A DNA stretch of 64,000 bases from CBDDKW01 sp965230425 (GTDB taxonomy: Bacteria; Pseudomonadota; Gammaproteobacteria; UBA1113): the NCBI GenBank assembly GCA_965230425.1, contig CBDDKW010000022.1:8786-72785 (forward strand), read 5' to 3'. Shown here one piece after another: positions 37,287 through 47,811 of the stretch; positions within the stretch are counted from its first letter, which is position 1; the number at the start of each line of letters is the position of its first letter. The position numbers were made by a program, and so were the translations under genes. The notes under the pieces are model-generated. The model searched no databases. It had not been told where the DNA came from and saw only the letters and a list, made by a program, of their open reading frames with translations.

Positions 37287-38447
37287 ATGAATGTACATGA
37301 ATATCAAGCAAAAGATTTATTTAAACAATATGGAATACCTGCACCTCGCGGTGAAGTCGTTTCTAATGCCGAAGAAGCAGTTGCCGCGGCAAAGCTGATT
37401 GGCAGCGAACGTTGGGTTGTCAAAGCACAAGTACATGCCGGTGGGCGCGGAAAAGCAGGTGGTGTAAAAATTGTTGCTAATATTGAAGATGTTAAGCGTG
37501 CAGTACAAGATATGATCGGTACCCGTTTGGTAACCTACCAAACAGATGAGCATGGTCAGCCAGTGAACCAAGTCTTGATTGAAGAACCTTCTGATATTGC
37601 GCGCGAATTATACCTAGGTGCAGTTGTGGACCGTGCGCAGCAACGTGTGGTCTTCATGGCTTCAACAGAAGGCGGTGTCGAAATTGAAAAAGTTGCTGAA
37701 GAGCAGCCTGAAAAGATTTTGACGATTAGTGTTGACCCGATTGTTGGTGTTCAACCTTATCAGTGTCGTGAATTAGCCTTTGGTTTAGGTTTAAATAAAG
37801 ATCAAATTAAGCAATTTACTAAAATCCTTTTAGGACTTGGTAAAATGTTTGAAGAGTGCGATTTAAGTTTGTTAGAAGTGAATCCACTCGTGGTAACAGG
37901 CGGTGGCGATTTAGTTTGTCTCGATGGTAAAATCAACTTAGATGATAATGCCATGTACCGTCATCCTGCCTTACGTGCGTTACGTGATATGACGCAAGAA
38001 GATGAACGTGAAAACCGTGCCCATGATTGGGAATTAAACTATATTGCTCTAGATGGCGATATTGGTTGTATGGTGAATGGTGCTGGTTTAGCTATGGCGA
38101 CCATGGATTTAATTAAACTACATGGCGGTAATCCTGCAAACTTCTTAGACGTAGGTGGTGGCGCTACAAAAGAACGCGTAACCGAAGCATTTAAAATTAT
38201 TCTATCTGATAGCAACGTAAAAGGTATTTTAGTCAACATCTTTGGTGGTATCGTCCGCTGTGACATGATTGCCGAGGGTATTATGGGTGCTGTGGCTGAA
38301 GTTGGGATCAGCTTACCCGTGGTTGTACGTTTAGAAGGTAATAATGCAGATATTGCTAGTAAAATGTTAGAAGATAGTGGTTTAAATATTATTGCTGCTG
38401 ATGGTTTTGATAATGCTGCGAAGCAAATTGTTGATGCAGTTAAGTGA
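37287..38447 (+). CDS. sucC: Succinyl-CoA ligase beta subunit
   Basis: Substrate-level phosphorylation step of the TCA cycle. 386 residues (E. coli 388): MNVHEYQAKDLFKQYGIPAP start, ATP-grasp KAQVHAGGRGKAGGVK, EVNPLVVT, and the CoA/subunit domain (NGAGLAMATMD, GGNPANFLDVGGGA, NIFGGIVRCD). A GTG at 37275 would add four residues; ATG 37287 matches the family. Confidence 0.98.
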   Translation: MNVHEYQAKDLFKQYGIPAPRGEVVSNAEEAVAAAKLIGSERWVVKAQVHAGGRGKAGGVKIVANIEDVKRAVQDMIGTRLVTYQTDEHGQPVNQVLIEEPSDIARELYLGAVVDRAQQRVVFMASTEGGVEIEKVAEEQPEKILTISVDPIVGVQPYQCRELAFGLGLNKDQIKQFTKILLGLGKMFEECDLSLLEVNPLVVTGGGDLVCLDGKINLDDNAMYRHPALRALRDMTQEDERENRAHDWELNYIALDGDIGCMVNGAGLAMATMDLIKLHGGNPANFLDVGGGATKERVTEAFKIILSDSNVKGILVNIFGGIVRCDMIAEGIMGAVAEVGISLPVVVRLEGNNADIASKMLEDSGLNIIAADGFDNAAKQIVDAVK

Positions 38448-38458
38448 GGAAGAATTAA

Positions 38459-39346
38459 ATGAGTATATTAATTAATAAAGACACAAAAGTAATTTGTCAA
38501 GGGTTTACTGGTAATCAAGGCACCATGCATTCTCAACATGCCTTAGACTATGGTACTAAGATGGTCGGCGGCGTTACTCCAGGTAAAGGTGGTCAAGAAC
38601 ATCTAGGCTTACCTGTTTTTGATACAGTGAAAGAGGCGGTTGCTGAAACCGGTGCAGATGCTACCGTTATTTACGTACCGGCACCATTTTGTAAAGATTC
38701 TGTCATTGAAGCTGCAGATGCTGGCATTAAATTAATTGTATGTATTACTGAAGGTATACCTACACTGGATATGTTAGATGTTAAAGCCTATATGCAAGCA
38801 AACACGGATGGTGCTGTATTGATTGGACCTAACTGCCCAGGTGTGATTACCCCAGGTGAATGTAAAATCGGTATTATGCCAGGCCACATTCATAAAGCAG
38901 GTCGTGTGGGTATTGTTTCCCGCTCTGGTACTTTGACCTATGAGGCGGTCAATCAGACAACAGCACTGGGTTTTGGTCAGAGTTCTTGTGTTGGTATTGG
39001 TGGCGATCCTATTCCTGGTACCACTTTCATTGATGTTTTAGCTTTATTCCAAGAAGATCCACAGACAGAAGCCATTGTCATGGTTGGTGAGATTGGTGGT
39101 AGTGCTGAGGAAGAAGCGGCTGAGTTCATTAAAGATAATGTCACCAAACCCGTGGTTTCTTATATTGCTGGCGTTACCGCGCCTCCAGGCAAGCGTATGG
39201 GCCATGCGGGTGCGATTATTGCCGGTGGTAAGGGTACCGCAGCGGAGAAATTCGCCAGTCTAGAAGCAGCCGGTGTGCATACCGTTCGTTCACCAGCCGC
39301 TATTGGCCATGCAGTTGCTGAAGCTACCGGCTGGGAGACCGTGTAG
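38459..39346 (+). CDS. sucD: Succinyl-CoA ligase alpha subunit
   Basis: 295 residues (E. coli 289). CoA-binding Rossmann N half (CQGFTGNQGTMHS, GGVTPGKGG), GPNCPGVITP, and the phosphohistidine loop GHAGAIIAGGKGTAAEK. Follows sucC by 11 bases with AGGAAG ribosome site; the two form one enzyme. Confidence 0.98.
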   Translation: MSILINKDTKVICQGFTGNQGTMHSQHALDYGTKMVGGVTPGKGGQEHLGLPVFDTVKEAVAETGADATVIYVPAPFCKDSVIEAADAGIKLIVCITEGIPTLDMLDVKAYMQANTDGAVLIGPNCPGVITPGECKIGIMPGHIHKAGRVGIVSRSGTLTYEAVNQTTALGFGQSSCVGIGGDPIPGTTFIDVLALFQEDPQTEAIVMVGEIGGSAEEEAAEFIKDNVTKPVVSYIAGVTAPPGKRMGHAGAIIAGGKGTAAEKFASLEAAGVHTVRSPAAIGHAVAEATGWETV

Positions 39347-39378
39347 TAATAAAGCTTGAACGGGATAGTGATTAATCA

Positions 39379-39408
39379 AGCCTCGGCTACATAGATGTAG
39401 CCGAGGCT
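39379..39408 (+). terminator. 14-bp hairpin after sucD
   Basis: Arms AGCCTCGGCTACAT / ATGTAGCCGAGGCT with a 2-base centre. No T run follows, so it may stabilise the 3' end rather than terminate. Shares its CTACAT..ATGTAGCCGAG core with the element between gltA and sdhC. Confidence 0.7.
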
Positions 39409-39582
39409 GAGTTAACTAACCTGTTGAAACTTACTAGCCATATTTTTTGCACAATCATTAATATTCCGTTAATATTTCTTTGTTATGTTCCATGTACCAG
39501 TAGAGCTATAAATACCTAAGAACATCAGCTGCGCAAATAAAATACAATAATAACGCGGTTGTACAGAAAAGATGATAATTTT

Positions 39583-42384
39583 ATGTCAAACCACATAGAC
39601 ATTGATGAGATTGTTAACGCTTTCGTTAGTTCAACTAATGACCATGTCCGGTTGGTTGGTGCGCGCCTAGAGCTTGAACGCCAGCGTATAGATGAACGCT
39701 TTGACATGAGTATTAATGATACTCACGAAACCACTGTTAGCGTAGTTAGTGAGAGGCAGAAAAGGGAGCAAGCTGATAGGCTTGCTAATGCGGCCGAAGA
39801 GAAAAAGAAGAAAGAACAAGCAGATAAAATTGCTGCAATGGCTGTGGTGTTAGATCAACATTTACAGCAATTTTTACAAGTTAATAATCCGAGTTCGCTA
39901 ACATTCATAGAACGTGAGTATTTATTATTTTTAAAACTGTATTTATATACCCTTGTCGATGAGAAAAGTAGCAAGTTACGTGAGTTAAGACGAGACTTGG
40001 GTGTACTTCAAGCTTTTATGCACTATAGTGCTGACAGGCGTGTCAGTGATACAGACACACGTAGACAGCCGCGACGGCCCACAAAAATCATTACTTATAC
40101 TGAAAAAGAGTTTGATGATCTAGGTGAAAAATTAGCTGAGCTTGATTATTCTAGGCCAGTTATTAACGCTGTGATGAAGCTGGCTAAGGATTGTATTCAC
40201 GATGTTTTAAGCGTTTGCTACACCGCAACAAATAATAACGACAGTATTGCTGACGATAATGCGCAATCAGAGTTAATTCATTATATACTTAATCGCCTGC
40301 GTAGCCATGAGCGTATAAAAGCATCTGATATAGAAAAATGTGCTAATCATGAGATACGTGAGTTATTAAATAAATATAATCAAAATTATGATCGACAACA
40401 GCAGGCTTATGTTGATTCCGCATTACTAACATTAGATGCCGCATTAGGTAAGCCAGTTACTCATCTATGGCAGCAGCCAAAATTCAAACAAAAAACTAAG
40501 GATATGCTGCTAGCACCATTAGAAATAAAAATTAATGAGAATTTATTACACCTGTTTCAAATCATTAAAACGACTCACGGAACAACCGAATTAGAACAGT
40601 TGAGTCATGAATTGACAAAAGGTAGTATGCGTGACCGCTTACCCGCAGATAAATTTTTCTTCATATTTAGCTCAATGCGAGTTGCCATTAAGCATTTAGC
40701 AGACGATAAATTTGATATGTCTGGTAATGGGGTAGATAACTTCAATAAATATGAATACTTCCTACTGCCAGCCTATGAAGCACTCAATCGTACGGTTGAA
40801 GATTTTAATTTACCTTACCGGATCCGCAAAAAAGAAAATAAACTTGTTGAGCGCGAAGATGTATCATTTAGCAAATTACATAAACGGCGTTTAAGGAATA
40901 TATTTAAAAGGTTTGGACAGTTTTCAGAAATACTTGTAGCCGTCTCTGCTGCGGCAACCATTGCTGCAGCTTTTTCGGGGCCGCTAATGTTTGTTGTCTT
41001 TATCGGTATGCTACTGTTCGAATATTTTCTTGTTTATAGAAATACAGTTGGTTTTACTTTTAACCATTTGTTTACTAAAAAAGCAGGTGATTCTAATAGT
41101 CCTGCTGTTAAAATTCTTAAGACTATTGCCATAGTTGCTGCTATATTTTTTGGTACCGTGCTGGCAACAGTTGGATTTTTGGCTATGTTGGGGCTGTTCC
41201 CCTTTTATATTTTACCTGCGATCACGATTCCCTTCAGTGTGTTAGTCAATGCTTGCTTCTTATATTATTGTTTACACCGATTAATCACTGGTAACGTCGG
41301 ACATAAGATAAATGAATTTTTCAAGCGACATTTTTCCTTGCCAAAATCAAAAAAGGTTAGTTTTTCCACCGTGCTAGCATGGGCGGGCAAGGTGTTAGTA
41401 TTGGTTTTAGCAACCGTACTTGCTGCGGTTGTCAGTATTGCCGTTTACAAAATATGGTCCGCCTCTGTGGCGAGTTTTCCTAGGATGTATCGACATGCAG
41501 CTAGTTGGTGTATTGCTATCACAGCAGGCTTACAAACCATTTATAACTTCGATTTCTTTTTGCGTACATCAGAATTTATTATCAGTGGTGCTAGTAATCT
41601 TTTTGAACGTATAACCAGTTACATACAGAATCCCAGCAGTGCAAAGCAAGATGCTACTGATATAGTAAAATCTGACTTGCTAGGTGGTTTTATGCGTCGG
41701 CTTGTATCTTTTACCTCCGTTGTTTTAGGTGTTGATGTGCTGATGAACCTCAATACGTATGACTATCGCTACAAACCGGGTAATGCAAGGTTCGGTAATT
41801 GGTGGCAAAAAGTTAAATTTAAATTTTATTCAGCGGTAGAAAATGAATTAGCAACATTTTCGCAAAGCACAATTAAGTCACCTATGCTATCTGAAAGACC
41901 TGTCCGTTCGGATTTTGAACGAACACCTGCACCTGGCTGCGGCAGGAGAGGGCGCTCTAATAGCCAGTCTCAATATACAATCACGCCACTATATACTTCA
42001 CAGACTTGGTCAGCACCAAGTCCTACAAGTGATGGCACAGGCAGTGAGAGGCTGGATGATAGCTTTGGTAAAAGACGTTTGGACTTTACACCAGCATTAG
42101 ATACTGATACTCGATTGCAAATGAAAAGGCATAGCCCAGTTACACAATCTGGAATGAGGAGTGGCTCTGGTGGAAGACGGGGTAATCGTTTCTTTTCTAT
42201 GCCTGTAGTCAGCTCAGAGGAAACGACGGAAATGTCTATAACTGCTTCAGCATTGCAAGTCTCACCTGCTGCTGCTGATAGTGGATTCCAAAGTTTTGTG
42301 AATGAAAATGGTCTACCACCACCTATGGATAGTCCAGTAAAACCCAGTGGTCAGTCCGCTGGCATGCGTAGAGGTAGTCCATAA
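39583..42384 (+). CDS. Large membrane-embedded protein, effector-like, unknown
   Basis: About 933 residues from ATG 39583 (a TTG at 39559 would add 8). Order: N-terminal coiled coil rich in Glu/Lys/Gln (about 55-90), a long helical soluble region to about 440, five to six hydrophobic segments between ~455 and ~670, then a ~230-residue C-terminal tail rich in Ser, Pro, Arg and Gly with basic clusters (GCGRRGRS, GKRRLDF, GGRRGNRF). No enzyme motif. The layout resembles host-membrane-targeted effectors; inference only. Base composition is similar to its neighbours. Confidence 0.72.
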   Translation: MSNHIDIDEIVNAFVSSTNDHVRLVGARLELERQRIDERFDMSINDTHETTVSVVSERQKREQADRLANAAEEKKKKEQADKIAAMAVVLDQHLQQFLQVNNPSSLTFIEREYLLFLKLYLYTLVDEKSSKLRELRRDLGVLQAFMHYSADRRVSDTDTRRQPRRPTKIITYTEKEFDDLGEKLAELDYSRPVINAVMKLAKDCIHDVLSVCYTATNNNDSIADDNAQSELIHYILNRLRSHERIKASDIEKCANHEIRELLNKYNQNYDRQQQAYVDSALLTLDAALGKPVTHLWQQPKFKQKTKDMLLAPLEIKINENLLHLFQIIKTTHGTTELEQLSHELTKGSMRDRLPADKFFFIFSSMRVAIKHLADDKFDMSGNGVDNFNKYEYFLLPAYEALNRTVEDFNLPYRIRKKENKLVEREDVSFSKLHKRRLRNIFKRFGQFSEILVAVSAAATIAAAFSGPLMFVVFIGMLLFEYFLVYRNTVGFTFNHLFTKKAGDSNSPAVKILKTIAIVAAIFFGTVLATVGFLAMLGLFPFYILPAITIPFSVLVNACFLYYCLHRLITGNVGHKINEFFKRHFSLPKSKKVSFSTVLAWAGKVLVLVLATVLAAVVSIAVYKIWSASVASFPRMYRHAASWCIAITAGLQTIYNFDFFLRTSEFIISGASNLFERITSYIQNPSSAKQDATDIVKSDLLGGFMRRLVSFTSVVLGVDVLMNLNTYDYRYKPGNARFGNWWQKVKFKFYSAVENELATFSQSTIKSPMLSERPVRSDFERTPAPGCGRRGRSNSQSQYTITPLYTSQTWSAPSPTSDGTGSERLDDSFGKRRLDFTPALDTDTRLQMKRHSPVTQSGMRSGSGGRRGNRFFSMPVVSSEETTEMSITASALQVSPAAADSGFQSFVNENGLPPPMDSPVKPSGQSAGMRRGSP

Positions 42385-42419
42385 GGTTAGTTGTTTACAG
42401 TGTTTGGTGACTGCATTAC

Positions 42420-43811
42420 TTAGCTAGGTGTGCGCACAAGTGGGCGTCTGATTTCTCTTGTACTATTATGTGTTGCATTCGTTTCCAAGGGCGCAGCCTC
42501 TGTTCTTCTTCTTCTTTTACGATTTCTTACAAATTCAGCCCATTGCTGCTCTTCAAGGCGCTTTGACTTCCTAGTTCCTTGAGTAGTAGATTGTTGTTCT
42601 ACTTGAGCTGTTTTCTCAGTTCCTCTCTTACTTATTCTCGTGCTAGATGTAGCTCTAGTACCAGGATCTGCCGCGGGAGTTGTTGTCTTTCTAACATGAT
42701 CCTGTTCAGTTAACTTTGCTAAAATATTACTTGTTTGCACAGCACGAGTGATTACAGGCTGATGTATACGTTGGCTTCCTGTGCACTTTAAGGGTTGCTC
42801 AGTAGTTGCGAGTGTAGCCGATGGCAATGGTGGGGTAGAAGAATCTTTTTGCGCATCTGTCCCCGGTAATGGTGGAGTAATCTGTCTCTCTTGAACATCT
42901 GCTGCCGTTAGAGGTGGAGTGGAGCAGCCATCAGTTGATGGTAATGGCAGGGTAGGGGTTCGCTTTAGCATTGAGGCTGCGTTGACTTCAGCATTATAGT
43001 CGCTGATTATCTTATTAGTTTTTTCTAAAATTTTGTGTAATTGCAATCTATGAATTGAAGTTAATTCATAATATTTAATGAATCCTGATGCATATGCACG
43101 ATAGTCTGCAGGTATTTTTTGCAAGTCTGTGCAGCATTTTGCTGCTTGATGTAATTTTTTTTGTCTTGCTTCAGGCAAAAGGCGAACGAGTGCTAAATCT
43201 TGTTGCACTGGAGTATCATTGTTTGAGTCTTGAGCATGAATTTTTTCAGTACGGCTTTGCTTCTCAAATGCAGTGATGATATCTGCGGTAGTAAAGTGTT
43301 TACTGTAAGTGTCTCTGGCACTCTGCGGTTTAGTTAAATCAACTTTAATAGCTGAAATTATTGAATCTAAGTTGATAGTTGTTACCCCTAAAGCTACGGC
43401 GATATTGAGCATCCAAGAGGGAAGATTGCTTGGTGAATTACAGATTTTTTCATATTTTTGATAATTTTTGATCAGTTTTTGCAGGCTCTTGTTATCAATT
43501 GGTTTTGTTGATGCACTATGGGTTGCTGTAGCGGCAAGAACTTTTTTTGCAATGCTATAGTAGCTGCTCATAATAGTTGTTAAGTTAGCTTTTAGTCGTT
43601 TTTGGCGTAGGTATAATTGTGTTGTTTTCTCATCGTGTACGAGTTTATTTTTTAACTGTGTGTCTGATAATTCATCTGTTGTGGATAGTTGCGCTTGAAT
43701 TGCCTGTAATTCACGATCTAATTCCATAGCGAGTGGTTTGAAGAGGTTAAGGCATTGCTGTTGGACATCGGTTAAGTTTTGCGATAGTTGCTCGTTATTG
43801 GGATTGGTCAC
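42420..43811 (-). CDS. Soluble protein with Pro-rich repeats and nuclear-signal-like tail, unknown
   Basis: 463 residues, no family recognised. The N-terminal ~290 residues are helical. Then three tandem Pro-rich units (TLPLPSTDG, TPPLPGTDA, TPPLPSAT spaced about 18-19 residues), then a basic Ser/Thr-rich tail with TRKSKRLEEQQ and RNRKRRRRTE, the latter a textbook-looking monopartite nuclear localisation pattern. Convergent with the preceding gene. Could be a nuclear-targeted effector or a DNA-binding protein; neither is proved. Confidence 0.68.
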   Translation of the reverse strand: MTNPNNEQLSQNLTDVQQQCLNLFKPLAMELDRELQAIQAQLSTTDELSDTQLKNKLVHDEKTTQLYLRQKRLKANLTTIMSSYYSIAKKVLAATATHSASTKPIDNKSLQKLIKNYQKYEKICNSPSNLPSWMLNIAVALGVTTINLDSIISAIKVDLTKPQSARDTYSKHFTTADIITAFEKQSRTEKIHAQDSNNDTPVQQDLALVRLLPEARQKKLHQAAKCCTDLQKIPADYRAYASGFIKYYELTSIHRLQLHKILEKTNKIISDYNAEVNAASMLKRTPTLPLPSTDGCSTPPLTAADVQERQITPPLPGTDAQKDSSTPPLPSATLATTEQPLKCTGSQRIHQPVITRAVQTSNILAKLTEQDHVRKTTTPAADPGTRATSSTRISKRGTEKTAQVEQQSTTQGTRKSKRLEEQQWAEFVRNRKRRRRTEAAPLETNATHNSTREIRRPLVRTPS

Positions 43812-43936
43812 AATTAGGTCCTTAGTGCTTAGTTTATTATTGTTATTACCTGCGTTGGTTCACTTAGGTCATACTAGGTCGCAGCAGTCTATCATTTCTA
43901 GGGCTGGAAGATCAAGAATTGCTCAGGCCAGAGGAG

Positions 43937-44842
43937 TCAAGTCTTGTGACTTCTGCGAGCGAGATTGACCTTAGAGCGAGGGGGATGAGTTAAATAGCTG
44001 CAAATATAGGCTCCTGTGGAAATCAACTTATCTAAGTTAACACCAGTATCAATATTCATACCTTTTAGCATATAAATCACATCTTCAGTGGCAACATTAC
44101 CTGAGGCGCCTTTGGCATAAGGACAGCCACCTAATCCAGCTACTGAACAGTCAATACTACGAATACCTTGGCTAAGTGCTACATAAATATTTGCCAATGC
44201 TTGGCCATAGGTATCATGAAAATGTACAGCCAATTGTTCTGGAGAAATAACTTTTGTCACAGCATCAATGAGTGGGGCTACAGTACCAGGGGTGCCTATG
44301 CCAATGGTGTCGCCCAATGACACTTCATAACAACCTAGGTCAAGTAATTGCTGGGCCAGTTCAGTGACTCTGTTGATATCAATCTTGCCTTCGTAGGGAC
44401 AGCCTAAACAGCAAGAAATATAACCACGTATTCTCAATTGTGCCTGTTGTGCTGTGGGTATGAGCTTAGCAAAACGTTTTAAGCTCTCAGATATACTACA
44501 GTTAATATTTTTTTTCGCGAAGGTTTCTGAGGCTGCGGTAAAAATACCAATTTCATTAATAGGTGTATGTAATGCCTCTTCAAGACCGGTTTCATTGGGT
44601 ACCAGGGCGGCATAACATACATCAGCTTGTATCTTTAGGCCTTGCATGAGTTCGGTGTGATCTGCCATTTGTGGCACCCAATCTGGTGAGACAAAGCTGG
44701 TGGTTTCAATATGCTTTAAGCCGGCTTCAGCGAGTTGTTGAATTAATTCAATTTTTACTTGCGTGGGCAAGATCACAGATTCATTTTGTAAGCCATCGCG
44801 AGGTCCGACTTCGACAATTTTAATTGGCTGTGAAACATCCAT
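43937..44842 (-). CDS. liuE: Hydroxymethylglutaryl-CoA lyase
   Basis: Last step of leucine degradation: HMG-CoA to acetyl-CoA and acetoacetate. 301 residues, HMGL-like TIM barrel. IVEVGPRDGLQNE carries the catalytic Arg and metal Asp; SCCLGCPYEG, AVHFHDTYGQALAN (metal His pair) and GLGGCPYAKGASGNVATEDV with the signature catalytic Cys. AGGA ribosome site. Downstream end of the liuB-liuC-liuD-liuE run, 160 bases after liuD. Confidence 0.95.
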   Translation of the reverse strand: MDVSQPIKIVEVGPRDGLQNESVILPTQVKIELIQQLAEAGLKHIETTSFVSPDWVPQMADHTELMQGLKIQADVCYAALVPNETGLEEALHTPINEIGIFTAASETFAKKNINCSISESLKRFAKLIPTAQQAQLRIRGYISCCLGCPYEGKIDINRVTELAQQLLDLGCYEVSLGDTIGIGTPGTVAPLIDAVTKVISPEQLAVHFHDTYGQALANIYVALSQGIRSIDCSVAGLGGCPYAKGASGNVATEDVIYMLKGMNIDTGVNLDKLISTGAYICSYLTHPPRSKVNLARRSHKT

Positions 44843-45005
44843 ATGTATTTCCTTTGCAAGTTACTCTCAATATGAGTTGAAGCATTCATCTATAAGCAAT
44901 CCTAAATAACCACGGAAACTTGTAATGTTTCCTGTTCAGCATACCTGCGCGAACTCAATCATCAACTTCACTGCATAAGCAATAGATTCTACCGCTTTAT
45001 GGTAG

Positions 45006-47000
45006 CTAAGTCGCTGGTTCAAATAATACTAGCTCGGTACCTTCATCCACCATGTCACCAATATTAAACAATATATCAGTGACCGTGCCATCACAAGGGG
45101 CATAAAGTGTATGTTCCATTTTCATGGCTTCGATGGTGAGGATGGGCTCAGCTTGTTTAACTTGAGCGCCAGTTTGGCTAGTGATTGCAACAATAGTGCC
45201 AGGCATAGGAGCAATAAATTGTGCTGTATCTGCCTCATCTTCCGTTAGCGTATCAATGGTGCGTTGTTGCAGGCATTGATAAAAATCATTCCCAAGGATG
45301 TACAATCGATTATTATGTTCAATAACGGTTGCTTGGTAGCGGCTGCCATTAATCGAGGCAATTAAGTTTTGTTGCTGCAATTCACCTAATACCGCATATT
45401 GTTTATCTGCTAGGGTGATGCAATAGCCAGGTTGCCTTGGCTTAATTGTCAATGTATGTTGATGCTGCGCACCTGTGAAATCCAAGCTCAGCGGTGTATG
45501 GTGATTGAGTCGCCAATTATCATGAATATGCCAAGGTGAATTAGCTTCTGCACTAGTCTGTGCTTTGTGCTTGTGTTGCTGTTGGCGTTGTAGCAAGGTA
45601 TATAAGCATCCTATCAGTAATGCAATATCATTATCCTGTTCTAATTGTTGGATTAAGCTTGCTTGCTGGTGATCAATAAATTGGGTGCTGATTTCGGCCT
45701 GTGTGTAAGCCGGAAGTTGGATCAGTGTTGCTAAATAATGGATATTGGTTGTGACACCCACCAAGTGATAATCCCATAGTGCCTGTTGTAGCTTGGCAAT
45801 AGCGGTTTCTCTATCTTGCTCCCAGACAATAAGTTTAGCAATCATGGGATCGTAATAGGGCGTTATGGTATTGCCTTCACTAATGCCAGTATCGATACGT
45901 AAATTATCACTGGGTTCAGGGGTTGCTAAATAAGTAATATTACCTGTGCAAGGGAGAAAATCATTTAAAGGATCTTCGGCGTAAATACGTACTTCGATGG
46001 CATGACCCTGACAGTGGATATCTGCTTGCTGGCGCGGTAGTGGTTCACCGTTAGCAATCTGTAACTGCCAAGCAACGAGATCAACGCCAGTAATCAGTTC
46101 CGTCACGGGGTGTTCTACTTGCAGGCGAGTATTCATTTCCATAAAGTAGAATTGTCCATCATCATTCAAGAGAAATTCCACGGTACCAGCGCCACGATAA
46201 TCAATAGCTTTTGCGGCATTAATAGCTGCTGTACCCATTTGTTCACGTAATTTTGCGCTGAAATTCGTAGCGGGTGCTTCTTCGACAATTTTTTGGTGGC
46301 GGCGTTGAATCGAACAGTCACGTTCAAATAAGTGGATGGCATTACCATGATTATCGGCAAAGACTTGGATCTCAATATGACGTGGATTTGTTAAATACTT
46401 TTCAATTAACATGGTATCGTCAGCAAAACTTGCCAAAGCTTCCCGTTGTGCGCTAGCTAGAGCCGCAGCAAATTCTTTAGCATGATTAACAATACGCATG
46501 CCCTTACCACCGCCGCCGCTGGCTGCTTTAATCAGTACGGGGAAGCCGATCGCCTCGGCTTCAGCAAGTAATTTGTCGGGTGATTGGTCTTCGCCATGAT
46601 AACCTGGTAATAAGGGTACTTGCGCCTCGTGCATAATTTTCTTGGCTTGGCTTTTATTACCCATGGCAGCAATTGCCTCTGTAGTGGGCCCAATAAAAAC
46701 GATGTTATGTTTAGCACATAGAGCAGCAAATGCGGCATTTTCAGAGAGAAAGCCATAACCCGGATGAATGGCATCAACATTTACTTGTCGAGCAATGTCA
46801 ATGATGGTGTGTTGTTGTAAGTAACTTTCTTGACTGGGAGCCGGGCCAACGCAGTAAGCTTCATCTGCCATTTGTACATGTAAAGCTTGGCTATCAGCTA
46901 CAGAATAGATAGCAACTGTTTGGATCCCCAATGACTGGGCAGTGCGCATAATGCGACAAGCAATTTCGCCTCGATTAGCAATGAGTATTTTTTTAAACAT
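45006..47000 (-). CDS. liuD: Methylcrotonyl-CoA carboxylase, biotin-carboxylase/carrier subunit
   Basis: 664 residues. N-terminal biotin carboxylase (KKILIANRGEIACRI; ATP-grasp AASGGGGKGMRIV; FFERDCSIQRRHQK-type block LFERDCSIQRRHQK; FMEMNTRLQVEHPVTE), a BT linker domain, and the C-terminal biotinyl domain with the lipoate/biotin motif IEAMKMEHTL about 30 residues from the end. Partner of LiuB. The neighbours make leucine breakdown the likely role over propionyl- or acetyl-CoA carboxylation. GAGGG ribosome site. Confidence 0.94.
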   Translation of the reverse strand: MFKKILIANRGEIACRIMRTAQSLGIQTVAIYSVADSQALHVQMADEAYCVGPAPSQESYLQQHTIIDIARQVNVDAIHPGYGFLSENAAFAALCAKHNIVFIGPTTEAIAAMGNKSQAKKIMHEAQVPLLPGYHGEDQSPDKLLAEAEAIGFPVLIKAASGGGGKGMRIVNHAKEFAAALASAQREALASFADDTMLIEKYLTNPRHIEIQVFADNHGNAIHLFERDCSIQRRHQKIVEEAPATNFSAKLREQMGTAAINAAKAIDYRGAGTVEFLLNDDGQFYFMEMNTRLQVEHPVTELITGVDLVAWQLQIANGEPLPRQQADIHCQGHAIEVRIYAEDPLNDFLPCTGNITYLATPEPSDNLRIDTGISEGNTITPYYDPMIAKLIVWEQDRETAIAKLQQALWDYHLVGVTTNIHYLATLIQLPAYTQAEISTQFIDHQQASLIQQLEQDNDIALLIGCLYTLLQRQQQHKHKAQTSAEANSPWHIHDNWRLNHHTPLSLDFTGAQHQHTLTIKPRQPGYCITLADKQYAVLGELQQQNLIASINGSRYQATVIEHNNRLYILGNDFYQCLQQRTIDTLTEDEADTAQFIAPMPGTIVAITSQTGAQVKQAEPILTIEAMKMEHTLYAPCDGTVTDILFNIGDMVDEGTELVLFEPAT

Positions 47001-47016
47001 TGATTTCCCTCAATTG

Positions 47017-47802
47017 TTATCCTTGCCAGCTAGGTGGCCGTTTTTGTAAGAAGGCATGTAAGCCTTCTTGGCCCTCTGCTGAAATGCGTAATTCGGCAAT
47101 GCGTTTGGCAGTTTCTTGCAACATGTTTTCATTGATATCTTGACGGCTGGTTTCTGTGATTAACTCTTTACAGGCAGTTAATGCCGCAGGACTGTTGCGG
47201 ATCATTTTCTTTGCTAGGGTTAAACAGCTTTGTGCTAAGTCGTCAGCAGCAACCACTTCATGAACCAGACCAATATCTCGGGCTTTTTCCGCATTAAAAA
47301 TTTCCGCAGTTAAAAAATAACGTCGCGCTTGGCGCTCACCAATGGCATTAATCACATAAGGACTAATCACCGCAGGGATTAAACCTAATTTTACTTCAGC
47401 TAAACAAAAACTAGCTACATCACTAGCAATGGCTATATCACAGCATGCAGTTAAACCCACGCCACCACCAAAGGCAGCTCCTTGTACCATGGCAATAGTG
47501 GGTTTGTTTAAAGTGTATAGCTTGTTCATGAGCGATGCTAACTGATAAGCATCATTGAGGTTTTCATCATAGCAATAGCTAGCGACCCCACGCATCCAAT
47601 TCATATCGGCACCCGCACAAAAGCTTTTACCATTAGCATTGAGGATGACCACACGAATATGAGGATCTTTTTCAATCTGTTCTATGTGGTCAAGTAGTGC
47701 AGCAATGATATGATCATTAAATGCATTGTGAATGTTGGGTTGATTTAAGGTAAGGTAACAAATACCTGTATCATCAGTTGCAAATAATACTTTCTCACTC
47801 AT
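47017..47802 (-). CDS. liuC: Methylglutaconyl-CoA hydratase
   Basis: Hydrates 3-methylglutaconyl-CoA to HMG-CoA. About 261 residues, enoyl-CoA hydratase/crotonase fold: LNQPNIHNAFND, oxyanion-hole SFCAGADMNWM and GAAFGGGVGLTACCDIAIA. ATG 47802 has GAGG at seven bases; ATG 47808 is too near. Ends 16 bases before liuD. Confidence 0.92.
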   Translation of the reverse strand: MSEKVLFATDDTGICYLTLNQPNIHNAFNDHIIAALLDHIEQIEKDPHIRVVILNANGKSFCAGADMNWMRGVASYCYDENLNDAYQLASLMNKLYTLNKPTIAMVQGAAFGGGVGLTACCDIAIASDVASFCLAEVKLGLIPAVISPYVINAIGERQARRYFLTAEIFNAEKARDIGLVHEVVAADDLAQSCLTLAKKMIRNSPAALTACKELITETSRQDINENMLQETAKRIAELRISAEGQEGLHAFLQKRPPSWQG

Positions 47803-47811
47803 TAACATACC

